Of a DNA stretch of 64,000 nucleotides, positions 27,605-36,864 are shown one piece after another (positions within the stretch are counted from its first letter, which is position 1; each line of letters begins with the position of its first letter). The translations under genes were made by a program, and so were the position numbers. Where the stretch lies: assembly GCA_022446985.1 (NCBI GenBank), contig JAKVBD010000003.1, positions 89,602-153,601 on the forward strand, read 5' to 3'. This stretch comes from Lentisphaerales bacterium (GTDB lineage: Bacteria > Verrucomicrobiota > Lentisphaeria > Lentisphaerales > Lentisphaeraceae). Below the pieces are notes generated by a model that saw nothing but the letters and a program-made list of their open reading frames with translations, ran no database searches and was not told the origin of the DNA.

Positions 27605-28594
27605 TTAAGCTTTCAAGATCTTCTCGATATCATCCAGTTCTTCTGGAGAGAATGTTCTGTTATCCAGTGATGCTACGGCATCCTCGATATGCTGAACACG
27701 GCTGGCTCCAAGAATAACTGATGTCATTGCCGGGTGTTTAAGTACCCAGGCAACAGCCATTTGTGCTAAAGTCTGTCCGCGTCTTTCAGCAATCGCGTGA
27801 AGTGCTTTAACTTTCCCCAGGACAGCATCGTTCACTTCATCTTTCTGAAGGAAACCATCATCACGACCAGCTCTTGAGTTAGCCGGAATACCATTCAAGT
27901 ATTTGTTTGTAAGGAGACCTTGCGCCAGAGATGAGAAGCTGATACATCCCATACCTGTTTCTTCAACGGCATCGAGAAGACCATCTTCAACCCAGCGGTC
28001 AAACATGCTGTAGCGTGGCTGATTGATAAGACAAGGAGTCCCCAGTTCTTTAAGAATGGCAGCGGCTTCTTTAGTCTGTTCGGCATCGTAAGAAGAAATA
28101 CCGACGTAAAGAGCACGGCCTGAACGGACGATATGATCAAGTGCGCCCATAGTTTCTTCCAGTGGAGTTTCTGGATCAAATCTGTGAGAATAGAAGATAT
28201 CAACATAATCAAGCCCCATGCGCTTGAGACTCTGATCACAGCTGGCAACGAGATATTTCTTTGAGCCCCACTCACCATAAGGTCCAGGCCACATATCGTA
28301 TCCGGCTTTACTTGAGATGATCAATTCATCGCGGTAAACATTCAGGCCTTCTTCAAGGATCTGGCCAAAGTTCGTTTCTGCAGAACCGTATGGAGGGCCA
28401 TAGTTGTTTGCCAGGTCGAAGTGAGTAATCCCCAAGTCGAATGCCTTGTGAGTCATTTGTTTGGCATTTTCATAAATATCATTGCCACCCCAGTTGTGCC
28501 ATAGGCCAAGTGAAATTGCCGGTAATTTTAGACCGCTTTTACCACAACGGTTATAAACCATAGAATCATAGCGTGAATCTGCTGCTTTATACAT
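27605..28594 (-). CDS. gpr: Aldo/keto reductase, YghZ/Gpr-like
   Basis: A 329-residue NADPH-dependent reductase resembling E. coli YghZ (L-glyceraldehyde-3-phosphate reductase) almost throughout: RCGKSGLKLPAISLGLWHN, DLGITHFDLANNYGPP, AGYDMWPGPYGEWGS and RMGLDYVDIFYSHR. The catalytic tetrad Asp, Tyr, Lys and His is present. I prefer the ATG at 28594, about 9 nt after AAAGGA, over one at 28603 that abuts it. In this cluster it may act on a sugar aldehyde or ketone. Confidence 0.88.
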   Translation of the reverse strand: MYKAADSRYDSMVYNRCGKSGLKLPAISLGLWHNWGGNDIYENAKQMTHKAFDLGITHFDLANNYGPPYGSAETNFGQILEEGLNVYRDELIISSKAGYDMWPGPYGEWGSKKYLVASCDQSLKRMGLDYVDIFYSHRFDPETPLEETMGALDHIVRSGRALYVGISSYDAEQTKEAAAILKELGTPCLINQPRYSMFDRWVEDGLLDAVEETGMGCISFSSLAQGLLTNKYLNGIPANSRAGRDDGFLQKDEVNDAVLGKVKALHAIAERRGQTLAQMAVAWVLKHPAMTSVILGASRVQHIEDAVASLDNRTFSPEELDDIEKILKA

Positions 28595-28603
28595 AATATT
28601 CAT

Positions 28604-28908
28604 TTCCTTTGTTTTTTAATTTTTTAAAATTTTTCTTTTAGTCGTTCCATCCTCCCGCAGAGGGCTGCGGGGCTCCCAGGCTTTCAGCGAGCTACATCAA
28701 ATTCTTGTTAATCCTTTCCAAAAAATTCTTCGGCATCCTCTACCGAATAATCCTTTCGTGCCTTTGGTGTTTTTAGTGGACCAAACTTATTACCGGCGGG
28801 CCGCCGGTGTTCCCATAAATACCTCTAGGTGAGACCTATTTCAGCGAACGAACACTCCCCTTCTTCAGCGCTCTCAGCCTCTACCTAGAACTGGTTACTT
28901 AAAACCTC
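28604..28908. repeat. Repeat-rich gap with a perfect palindrome
   Basis: No gene is visible in this 305-bp gap. It holds ACCGGCGGGCCGCCGGT at 28792-28808, the best copy of the palindromic element also seen at 24072; a CTTTCGTGCCTTTGGTG-type segment at about 28753-28780, a word pattern common in intergenic repeats of environmental bacteria; and a GCAGAGGGCTGCGGGGCTCCC hairpin-like run near 28656-28676. These look like decayed dispersed elements rather than regulatory sites. Confidence 0.6.
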
Positions 28909-30282
28909 CTAAGCAATAAGCTCCGGTATAATGTCCGCACCTACTTGAGATAATTGTTTATTTCGACCAGCATGGAAGAAAGTCAGACGATTATCGTCCA
29001 GCCCCATCAAGTGTAGAATCGTCTTATGTACATCCTTAATGGGGTGCACTTTCTCAACAGCATTCAAACCTATTTCATCAGTCGCACCAATCGTATGACC
29101 TGCTTTAACTCCACCACCGGCAAACCACATAGTCATACCAGTTGCATTGTGATCACGACCGGCTTTCTTACCGCCACCACGAACACCATTATCTGGAGAA
29201 CGACCAAACTCACCAGTGAATATCACTAAAGTATCTTCAAGAAGTCCACGCTGCTTGAGATCCTGCAGTAAACCGGTAATCGGCTTATCAACACCCTGAA
29301 TTCTCTTCTTATGAGCATCTTCCAGGTAGTCATGCGAATCCCAACCACTGGCATACACCTCAACAAAACGAACACCTTTCTCAACTAAACGGCGGGCCAA
29401 AAGACAACGACGACCAAAGCTGTCAGTAACTTTATTACCGATGCCATACATATCCTTAACATGCTGCTGTTCGTTATCGACATTGACGATTTCAGGTACC
29501 TGATCCTGCATGCGATACGCCAGCTGATATGCTTCCATTCTTGCTTTCAAATCTCCATGATCTGGATGTTTGCCAGCATGAGCTTTATTAAAAGCAGTCA
29601 GTAAATCGAGATTAGCTTTCTGCGTTGAGCGAGCCACACCTTTAGGCGGATTCAAATCTAAAATTGGCGAACCTACCGGGCGCATAGGAGTTCCCTGAAA
29701 ATAAGCCGGGAGGTATCCGTTTGACCAATTTGCCGCACCACCCTGCGGGTAGTTCAGTTCAGGCAGAATAACAAAACCAGGAAGGTCAGGGTTTTCAGAA
29801 CCAAGACCATAAGTTACCCAGGCACCGATTCCCGGATCGCCGATAAATTTATTACCGGTATTCATATGATAACATGCCGTTGGGTGATTGACCGATTCAG
29901 CCTGAGCGCCTTTGTAAAAACAAATGTCATCCGCAACTTTTTCAAGTTCCTGAAAGTGCTCACACATCCAGGCTCCGGACTGACCGGTCTGACGGAACAT
30001 ATAAGGACTGCCTACGTAATACCTTTTACCGGATTCCATGTTGGATTTAAACTTCTTCTCTTTAACGAATTCTTTCATGTGAAGCTTATTTAAAGCCGGC
30101 TTAGGGTCGAATGTATCCATGTGACTTGGAGCGCCTTCCATGAAAAGCATGATCACTCTTTTTGCTTTGGCAGGCAGGTGACCTTTTTTCGGATCTAAAG
30201 GACCGGCAAAACTTTGCTGAGGTACTGCAAGAGCACCGGCGGTTCCGGCCATTGAGTAAAGAAATTGTCTTCTATTAATCAT
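28909..30282 (-). CDS. DUF1501 Tat-exported protein
   Basis: A 457-residue DUF1501 protein. The N-terminus INRRQFLYSMAGTAGALAVP is a twin-arginine signal. The alkaline-phosphatase/sulfatase-like fold shows in MLFMEGAPSHMDTFDPKP, YASGWDSHDYL, VIFTGEFGRSPD and GRDHNATGMTMWFAGGGV. It is 11 nt downstream of the AraC-cytochrome-DUF1549-DUF1553 ORF. DUF1501 with DUF1549/DUF1553 is a recurrent gene pair in planctomycetes and relatives, of unproven biochemical role, linked to polysaccharide use. Confidence 0.9.
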   Translation of the reverse strand: MINRRQFLYSMAGTAGALAVPQQSFAGPLDPKKGHLPAKAKRVIMLFMEGAPSHMDTFDPKPALNKLHMKEFVKEKKFKSNMESGKRYYVGSPYMFRQTGQSGAWMCEHFQELEKVADDICFYKGAQAESVNHPTACYHMNTGNKFIGDPGIGAWVTYGLGSENPDLPGFVILPELNYPQGGAANWSNGYLPAYFQGTPMRPVGSPILDLNPPKGVARSTQKANLDLLTAFNKAHAGKHPDHGDLKARMEAYQLAYRMQDQVPEIVNVDNEQQHVKDMYGIGNKVTDSFGRRCLLARRLVEKGVRFVEVYASGWDSHDYLEDAHKKRIQGVDKPITGLLQDLKQRGLLEDTLVIFTGEFGRSPDNGVRGGGKKAGRDHNATGMTMWFAGGGVKAGHTIGATDEIGLNAVEKVHPIKDVHKTILHLMGLDDNRLTFFHAGRNKQLSQVGADIIPELIA

Positions 30283-30293
30283 TATCTAACCTC

Positions 30294-33200
30294 TTAGTAC
30301 ACGTATAGAAATTCATTTGAGTTAATCATCACCAGGCAAAGCTCAGCCAGCGCTCTGGTCGATGCATCGACATCCCATGGCATGAGATCGCGCTCGTAGT
30401 ATTTCATAACCGTCAGTTTTTGCGGCCATGAAACCGGCTCACCGGTTTTTTCGGCAATCATCTCACCGGCAACTTCAGTCGGCAATTCAAACTTCTCAGG
30501 TTTATTTTGCTGATGTTGAACTTTCATTTTCTCAAGATGCGCAACAGCCTGCTCCATCTCGGTTGCATTTGGCAGTCTGCCATAGAACTTCTTAAACGTT
30601 TCATTAACCTGGGCTACGAACCCTTTATGGCTGCCGGCAATTCGATTGGCAATAGCAAGAGCACGGTGATGAATGTACTCACTGTTAAAGAGTGAAAATG
30701 CCTGCGGCGTCACCGTTGTTTCATCTCTTCTGGCACAGGACAATTCTGAACCGGGTTTATTAAAAACTTCCAGTAATGGATCAGCTTTAGAACGACGTAC
30801 AAAAGCATAAATCTGTCGGCGATTTCTTTCCGCTCTTTTAGCCGATGGTTGCAGCACTGGAGCCAGAGATCCCATAATTAACTGATTCTGTATCATGACT
30901 TCCCAGTTCATTTCAGGAAAGATACCAGGACCGCCCATCTCTGCATTAAACTCACCACTCATTTTGAGAAGTGTATCGTAAATCATCTCTGCCTGTAAGC
31001 GGCGAACCGGAAAATAACGCAGCAGTTTATTATCCGGATCTTTGGATTTTAGCGTCTCAAACTGCTGATGATCATTCGACATCTGATAAGCCTTGGAAGT
31101 CATGATGTACTTGTGAAGCTTCTTGATTGACCAACCTTTTTCAACAAACCAGCTTGCCAGGTGATCCAATAATTCCGGGTGAGTCGGCTTAGCGCCTGAA
31201 ACACCGAAGCTATTTGGCGTATTAACCAGACCTGTCGAAAAGTGCTGTTGCCAAATGCGATTGACAATAACTCGCGAAGTCATCGTATTTTTAGGACTTG
31301 CCAACCATTTAGCGAATGCCAAACGACGACCTTCAAGGGTATGTGGAACGCTATTGTAAGTCGTTGCCTGAGCGACATCATTGGATTCATACATCGCAGA
31401 CAGAACTCCCGGCGTCACCTTTTCTCCTGGAGATTCGATCGAACCACCGGTTAAAATAGCCGTTGTTGGAACAGCACCTTCCCCCTTCTTCTTGGGAAGA
31501 GGAAGGTCTATAAATTTTGATGCTGTTACCCTAAGTTCTCCATTATAAACTGAGTAAGCAAAAGGTTCGAAGCGCTTTAACTCTCTCTCAAAATAATTCT
31601 TCTGTTTACTAACGATGTTCTTAAAGGACTCAAGGTCCTTATCATCTTTTCTCTTTTTGAGCTCAGTTTCGACTTCAATGATTTTCTCTTGGGCTAACTT
31701 GTCGCTGAATTTCTTACCAGAAATATTTTCTGAATTCATAAATGGTAATTTGCGCTCAGCGAATTGAGTCCCGGCAAAGACTGCCTGAATACGGTAATAA
31801 TCCTTGGTGGGAATCGGGTCAAATTTGTGGTCGTGACACTTCGCACAGCCCAATGGCTGAGCTAGAAAAGTCTTACCAACACCTTCTGTAACATCATCAA
31901 GAAATAGCTGACGAGTCACTTCTTCTACACTCATTCCGGTGTGTTCCCAGGCTCCCATTCTGAGGAAACCTGTAGCTATAATTTTTTCAGGACTGTGTGG
32001 ATCCATTTCATCGCCGGCAATCTGCTCCATGGCAAATTGATCAAATGGTTTATCCTGATTGAATGAGCGAATCACATAGTCGCGGTAACGCCAGGCATTT
32101 GGTCTTTCAAAATCATTGGCATAACCACCTGTGTCAGCATAGCGGGTGACATCCAGCCACATACGCGCCATTTGTTCGCCATAGTGTTTTGACGCCATCA
32201 AGCGATCAATTGCTTTTTCATAGGCATCTTTAGACTGATCTTTAACAAATTCCTGAATTTCTTCATAACTTGGATTAAAGCCGGTAAGATCTAGATAAGC
32301 GCGGCGAATCAACTGTTCCTTACTTGCTGCAGGTGCCATAGCGACTTCAGTTTTTTTGGCTTTTTCCTCCAGGAAATTATCAATGGCATGTTTATGTCCG
32401 GTATTTGGAACCTCATGCTCAACGACCGGTTGATAAGCCCAGATATCTTCGATGTTGTAACGACGATTTGCCCAATCTTGCGAAAGTGCACCACTGGAAG
32501 AAACTTTGACAAAGCTGGTATCATTCTCAAGAATCGAATCATCCGGCCAATTGGCTCCGGCATTGATCCAATCCTCAATCCAGCCAATTTGAGCTGCAGT
32601 CAGTTTATTTGACTCTTTGGGGGGCATGGCGTCATCTTCATCTTCTCTTTTAATAAGAGACACCAATGGACTGTCAGCGGCATTCCCAGGAATGATCGCT
32701 GCTTTACCTGATTTGCCGCCTTTTAGCATGCCTTCGTGGGTGAGCATGTTATAGTCGCCTTTGATCTTCTTTTCATTTTCACCATGACAACCAAAGCACT
32801 CCTGAGCGAAGAGAGGTTTAATTTTACGCAGGAAAAGTAGATCTGTTTCAGATGGCTTTTCATTTGCCGAAAGTTGATTCCCTGAGAACATGAAAATCGA
32901 ACATATAAAGAATATGATCAGTAATTTAACGCTGTTGCCCATGCCGTTAAGGTCTTTGCTTTTCTTCTCTGACTGAAATCTCTTGCGATACTCTCTCGGA
33001 GTCATGCCACGGAGTTGCTTAAATTGAGTCGAAAAGAAAGATGCTGCCGAGTAGCCAACCTGCTCAGCGATTTCATTGAGATCCATCTCGGTATCTTCTA
33101 AAAGACGAATAGCTTCTTCTGTTCGCAGGTGATTCATCATTTTTACCGGCGTTGTGCTGTAAACCAACTTAAAGCGACGCTGCATCTGACTGACAGAAAG

Positions 33201-33878
33201 ACCGGAAATCTCTGCCAGATCTACAATGCGAATAGCGGTTCTGTAATTCTGACAAATATGGCTGACGACATTCGCCATGGAAACGGCAAAACGATCATCG
33301 TTGGCATTGACCTTTTCGTAATAACGACTGAGGTAACAAACCAACTGCACAAATAAACCGCGAATGACACTTTTGTATCCTGCTGCATGATCTTCAAATT
33401 CTGTGAATAGCTTTTGAAATACTGCTTTACACTCAGTCAACTCACTTGGCTGAAGACGGAAGCGCTGGCGGTAAGTCATACTTTGTGGAGTTCGGGCTTC
33501 AATGTCGAATAAGCCATGATACCCCATAAGTTTATTTAAATCATCCAGATGATTTGCCAATTCTTCCTGATCAAACTGAACAATCGCCAAGCGCAGGTTT
33601 TCGCATTTCACAAAACCATGCTGGTGATCACCATTGATCACAAAGACATCGCCTTCCTCAATCTGATAGTCTTCATAATCTGTCACATGAACAGCCGATC
33701 CACTGAGAACTATATTCAACTCTGAATACTCATGTCCATGCATAGGAAAGTCTTCATTATGCTCTACATCCAGAACATTAAACGGAAACCCATCCCGCAG
33801 GTCTCCAGACATAGTTCCCGTACAAACGTGAGCTTGTCTTTTACCTCTAATCGTCTTTACACTTTTTGCTTCCATCAA
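30294..33878 (-). CDS. AraC-type regulator fused to cytochrome c/DUF1549/DUF1553 protein
   Basis: One 1194-codon open frame carries two proteins that are normally separate. Residues about 20-130 are a cupin-like sensor (MHGHEYSELNIVLSG) and about 205-303 an AraC-type double HTH (SGLSVSQMQRRFK, EIAEQVGYSAASFFSTQFKQ, GMTPREYRKRF). A hydrophobic segment (317-337), which looks like a signal peptide starting at Met313, leads to a cytochrome c motif CFGCH (361-365), DUF1549 (about 500-705, with a second CAKCH near 676) and DUF1553 (about 850-1110). As read, it is a cytoplasmic DNA-binding head on an extracytoplasmic heme domain. A TAA one frame away, 4 nt before the Met313 ATG, suggests a one-base deletion fused two genes. 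Confidence 0.82.
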   Translation of the reverse strand: MMEAKSVKTIRGKRQAHVCTGTMSGDLRDGFPFNVLDVEHNEDFPMHGHEYSELNIVLSGSAVHVTDYEDYQIEEGDVFVINGDHQHGFVKCENLRLAIVQFDQEELANHLDDLNKLMGYHGLFDIEARTPQSMTYRQRFRLQPSELTECKAVFQKLFTEFEDHAAGYKSVIRGLFVQLVCYLSRYYEKVNANDDRFAVSMANVVSHICQNYRTAIRIVDLAEISGLSVSQMQRRFKLVYSTTPVKMMNHLRTEEAIRLLEDTEMDLNEIAEQVGYSAASFFSTQFKQLRGMTPREYRKRFQSEKKSKDLNGMGNSVKLLIIFFICSIFMFSGNQLSANEKPSETDLLFLRKIKPLFAQECFGCHGENEKKIKGDYNMLTHEGMLKGGKSGKAAIIPGNAADSPLVSLIKREDEDDAMPPKESNKLTAAQIGWIEDWINAGANWPDDSILENDTSFVKVSSSGALSQDWANRRYNIEDIWAYQPVVEHEVPNTGHKHAIDNFLEEKAKKTEVAMAPAASKEQLIRRAYLDLTGFNPSYEEIQEFVKDQSKDAYEKAIDRLMASKHYGEQMARMWLDVTRYADTGGYANDFERPNAWRYRDYVIRSFNQDKPFDQFAMEQIAGDEMDPHSPEKIIATGFLRMGAWEHTGMSVEEVTRQLFLDDVTEGVGKTFLAQPLGCAKCHDHKFDPIPTKDYYRIQAVFAGTQFAERKLPFMNSENISGKKFSDKLAQEKIIEVETELKKRKDDKDLESFKNIVSKQKNYFERELKRFEPFAYSVYNGELRVTASKFIDLPLPKKKGEGAVPTTAILTGGSIESPGEKVTPGVLSAMYESNDVAQATTYNSVPHTLEGRRLAFAKWLASPKNTMTSRVIVNRIWQQHFSTGLVNTPNSFGVSGAKPTHPELLDHLASWFVEKGWSIKKLHKYIMTSKAYQMSNDHQQFETLKSKDPDNKLLRYFPVRRLQAEMIYDTLLKMSGEFNAEMGGPGIFPEMNWEVMIQNQLIMGSLAPVLQPSAKRAERNRRQIYAFVRRSKADPLLEVFNKPGSELSCARRDETTVTPQAFSLFNSEYIHHRALAIANRIAGSHKGFVAQVNETFKKFYGRLPNATEMEQAVAHLEKMKVQHQQNKPEKFELPTEVAGEMIAEKTGEPVSWPQKLTVMKYYERDLMPWDVDASTRALAELCLVMINSNEFLYVY

Positions 33879-34662
33879 ACACCAATGACCAAATACTTAA
33901 ATTAAACTTTAATAACCTATACTCCCAAAACTCAATATTTGTGAACTAATATTTAAATTTTATTTAAATTTTTAACTATAAAAACACTATATAATATACT
34001 CAAATATTTGATTTTAAACAACTTATAAATAAAATACAAAATGACATTATTTTAAACCATACTCTTAGATGACATTATTCTTAAACTAATTAATTAAAAT
34101 CGCTGCAGAAAGAAAGGGGTTTTTCTATCTACACTAGATAAGCGTCACAAAATTAAAACTGATAAAATTACTACAGGGAAAGAAGCTGGATTTACAATTA
34201 GCTGATGAGAAGCGGATACCTGATTTCAATTTCACTCAATATCATCAGCATTCCTTTTATCTGCATAGGAGTTGGCGGGGCAGGCTTTTTTATATGATAC
34301 CATCGTTAATTATACGATAGTTGACGCAGCAGTCTGCACTTGAATTGAGAAACTAAAGTAAGCGCTTTATTCTAAGACAAAGACCTTCAAGATTTTGTGT
34401 GGGATAATTTTTGATACAGACATATTTTATAATTCTCAGTGTACTCGGTCTCTGTGGTAAAAAACGATTACACCACTAATGCCACAGAGGATATATAAAG
34501 AAGATTGCAAGTGAATAAGACTATTGATTTCTAGTAGTTATAAAATGCCAGAATTATAGAACTTTGATAAACTCTTTTTTCAGTACCCACTTGAACGGTT
34601 TATGCTCCCGAACCCAACACTGTTTCCAGTAGCCCTTTAAAAAATCGTTTTCCACACAGTCC
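33879..34662. other. AT-rich intergenic region upstream of the AraC fusion gene
   Basis: About 780 bp without a convincing gene. It is very AT-rich at 33890-34100, and likely holds the leftward promoter of the AraC fusion operon. Visible structure: a direct repeat at 34041-34086; an 8-bp palindrome AAGCGCTT at 34360-34367 resembling LacI-type operator cores; and an inverted repeat CTCTGTGG/CCACAGAG at 34450-34489. A 35-codon open stretch with many Trp and Lys, read leftward to a TAA near 34557, may be a gene remnant but I cannot identify it. Confidence 0.55.
34041..34086. promoter_or_regulatory. Direct repeat, candidate AraC-family operator
   Basis: ATGACATTATTTTAAAC (34041-34057) recurs as ATGACATTATTCTTAAAC (34069-34086), period 28 bp, differing by one inserted base. 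It lies 160-210 bp upstream of the AraC fusion start. AraC-family proteins often bind direct repeats, so autoregulation is plausible. Confidence 0.4.
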
Positions 34663-35313
34663 TTACTGTTCAACATCCCAGAAAGTATGGGTCCCCGTAT
34701 TTACACCAAGAAGAAAACTTATAGACTTCGACTTACTGCTGCCATCCAAAAAAGTCACATTCGCTCTATCAAGGTGACGAGCGACTCGTTCCTCTTCCGG
34801 TAACTCCATAAGACTGGCCGAATCCATATACCACCAACCTGACTTTGAAAAGTTTTTCTTTGAATCAATGGCCATTGCAGTTTCATCTGCCGTCGCTTGA
34901 TGCAAGGCTGTTTGATGAAACGAGCCATTTGCCCAGGTGCTTCCCGCAACTCCAGGAGTCAAAGCTATGGACGATTGCCAAACTTCTGTTAACTCCATAC
35001 CACTTGGACATTTCTGCACATTTGATGGGCCGCCATCCCCTAGTGGTCCCTCAGGCAACAAACTTGGAATCAAACGATCAAACCAACGGGTACTGTTAGT
35101 ATCCTTATGAGAAGGACCATAATTATTGTTATCAATAATATAGGAAGTCACCGCTATTCCTACTTGCCGTTGATTACTCATACAAACAGTCTGCATGGTC
35201 TTATTTCGAGCTTTCGCCAAAGAAGGTAACAAAATACTGGCAAGGATACCAATAATAGAAATAACAACAAGAAGTTCAATAAGAGTAAACTTCGACACGA
35301 CACGATTATACAT
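34663..35313 (-). CDS. Prepilin-type protein with H-X9-DG C-terminus
   Basis: A 216-residue pseudopilin-like protein of the kind expanded in PVC bacteria. The class III prepilin signal KFTLIELLVVISIIGILAS (Glu at +5, cleavage before Phe) is near the N-terminus, followed by the LLPSLAKARNKT helix. The C-terminal HLDRANVTFLDGS fits the H-X9-DG motif. Such proteins are often encoded beside sugar and sulfatase clusters and are presumed exported by a type II/IV pilus-like machine. The ATG at 35313 is 9 nt after GGAG; earlier in-frame ATGs at 35322 and 35328 are less well placed. Confidence 0.82.
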   Translation of the reverse strand: MYNRVVSKFTLIELLVVISIIGILASILLPSLAKARNKTMQTVCMSNQRQVGIAVTSYIIDNNNYGPSHKDTNSTRWFDRLIPSLLPEGPLGDGGPSNVQKCPSGMELTEVWQSSIALTPGVAGSTWANGSFHQTALHQATADETAMAIDSKKNFSKSGWWYMDSASLMELPEEERVARHLDRANVTFLDGSSKSKSISFLLGVNTGTHTFWDVEQ

Positions 35314-35464
35314 ACACGACATCTCCAATACAAATACACAACGTTAAGGAAATGCCTAAAGAGCAAAACAGCTTGTAAAGTTTAAACTCATTTGTGTATA
35401 TTTGGGCAACTTAGCTACAGCAAGACAAAAAGGGACCTACATATAAAGAAAGGGACAAAAAGAA

Positions 35465-35539
35465 TGGAGGCACGAACCGGATTCGAACCGGTGGTACATG
35501 GTTTTGCAGACCATTGCCTTACCACTTGGCTACCGTGCC
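35465..35539 (-). tRNA. tRNA-Cys (anticodon GCA)
   Basis: Reading leftward, a 7-bp acceptor stem GGCACGG/TCGTGCC (one G-T pair), D-arm AGCCAAGTGGTAAGGC, anticodon arm with CTGCAAA loop (GCA), TTCGAAT T-loop, discriminator U as expected for Cys, and an encoded CCA at 35465-35467. Confidence 0.96.
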
Positions 35540-35553
35540 TTCAAGGTGCCCCT

Positions 35554-35581
35554 ATATTAGCACCGACTCTTTTCTTGTCTA
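35554..35581 (-). promoter_or_regulatory. Putative tRNA-Cys promoter
   Basis: Leftward TAGACA (35576-35581), 16-bp spacer ending TGC, and TAATAT (35554-35559), about 14 bp before the tRNA 5' end. The extended TGC before the -10 box strengthens the call. Confidence 0.5.
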
Positions 35582-35709
35582 TTAAGATTTGATGAAATTT
35601 TCAGAGATTTTCGGGGCTATGACAAAAATGCTGACATTGATCATATTTTGAGGCTTGTTGAACGCTCTCCTTAAGCTACTTTTGCTCAAGATATTTTGAA
35701 GGATTTGGA

Positions 35710-36864
35710 ATGAAACTTAACCCGTACTTGACGCAGAAGCGCGAATACCCGCTTTTTATATATGCCAGAAAGGCCGAAGAACTCAAAGCTCAGGGAGTCG
35801 ATGTCATTAACCTGACTATCGGCGACCCACTCGATGACACCTACCCGGCAGTCCGTGAAGCAACAATCAAAGCTTTGCAGGGAAAAACAAATTCGGCCTA
35901 CCCGGCATCCAAAGGCTCCAAAGAACTTTTAGAAGCTGTCAGCGACTGGGCCAGGAGAAATCACGATTTGAATCTCGATCCGACTAAGCAAATCATTTCC
36001 TGCAATGGTAGTAAAGAAGCTATCTTCCATGCGGCTATGCTTTTTGACTGGAGCGATGGTGGCGAAATCTTCATTCCTTCACTCTCCTACCCGGTTTATG
36101 AAAATTCGGCCGCTTTACACAGCATAAAATACAAATATCTACCGTTAACCGAGGAAAACAATTTTCTTCCAGATCTCGATGCTATATCTGACGAAGACTG
36201 GCAAGTCTGCAAAATGTTCTGGATTAACTCGCCTCATAACCCGACGACAGCCATTGCTGATTTAGAGTACCTTCAAAAACTTGTCGATTTAGCAGAAAAG
36301 CATTACTTCATGATTTGTGCTGATGAGTGTTATAACGATATTCACTATGGGCCAGTTCCACCTTCAATTCTCGATACCAAACCTTCAAAGAACTGGATCT
36401 TGTTCCGCTCACTTTCAAAACGCAGCCATATGACAGGTTATCGCTGCGGTGCCATAATGTCACTCAACGAGGAAATCATTGCAGCACTCATTCGTATGCG
36501 TGCTCCTATGGGACAAGGCTCGCCGACATTTATTCAAGCCGGTGCTATTCAAGCCTGGAAAGACGACCAACATCCAAAAGATTTTACTGTTGGCTATAGG
36601 AAAAAGAAAAAAATGTTGCAAAATGCATTAGAGGAAAAAGGTTTTAAAGTCTTTGGCGGCGGTGCATCATTCTACTTATGGTTTTCGCATTCAGAGATTA
36701 AGGAATCGACAAAAATTCTTGACCTCTTCATTGAACAGGGTATCGTCATCACCCCTGGAACAGCTTTCGGCCCCGATGGCGAAGGTTATGTTCGTATGGT
36801 TTTCTGCGTCACTGAAGAAGTCTGCCGCAAAACAGCTGAAAGAATTGGAAAATTAAATATTTAA
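35710..36864 (+). CDS. dapC: Class I/II aminotransferase, probable succinyldiaminopimelate aminotransferase
   Basis: A 384-residue fold-type I PLP aminotransferase. Substrate/PLP motifs include NLTIGDPLDD, SYPVYEN, NSPHNPTTA, CADECYNDIHY and the PLP lysine in RSLSKRSHMTGYRCG. The family also contains alanine and LL-DAP aminotransferases; I assign DapC because it is followed directly by dapE and dapD, enzymes of the succinylase route to diaminopimelate. It starts 7 nt after AAGGA and ends adjacent to the dapE ATG. Confidence 0.78.
   Translation: MKLNPYLTQKREYPLFIYARKAEELKAQGVDVINLTIGDPLDDTYPAVREATIKALQGKTNSAYPASKGSKELLEAVSDWARRNHDLNLDPTKQIISCNGSKEAIFHAAMLFDWSDGGEIFIPSLSYPVYENSAALHSIKYKYLPLTEENNFLPDLDAISDEDWQVCKMFWINSPHNPTTAIADLEYLQKLVDLAEKHYFMICADECYNDIHYGPVPPSILDTKPSKNWILFRSLSKRSHMTGYRCGAIMSLNEEIIAALIRMRAPMGQGSPTFIQAGAIQAWKDDQHPKDFTVGYRKKKKMLQNALEEKGFKVFGGGASFYLWFSHSEIKESTKILDLFIEQGIVITPGTAFGPDGEGYVRMVFCVTEEVCRKTAERIGKLNI

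Noticed and set aside
34557..34661. C-terminal fragment of a transposase or other gene
   Set aside because: A 35-codon open stretch alone is not evidence; no motif matches a transposase family by eye.
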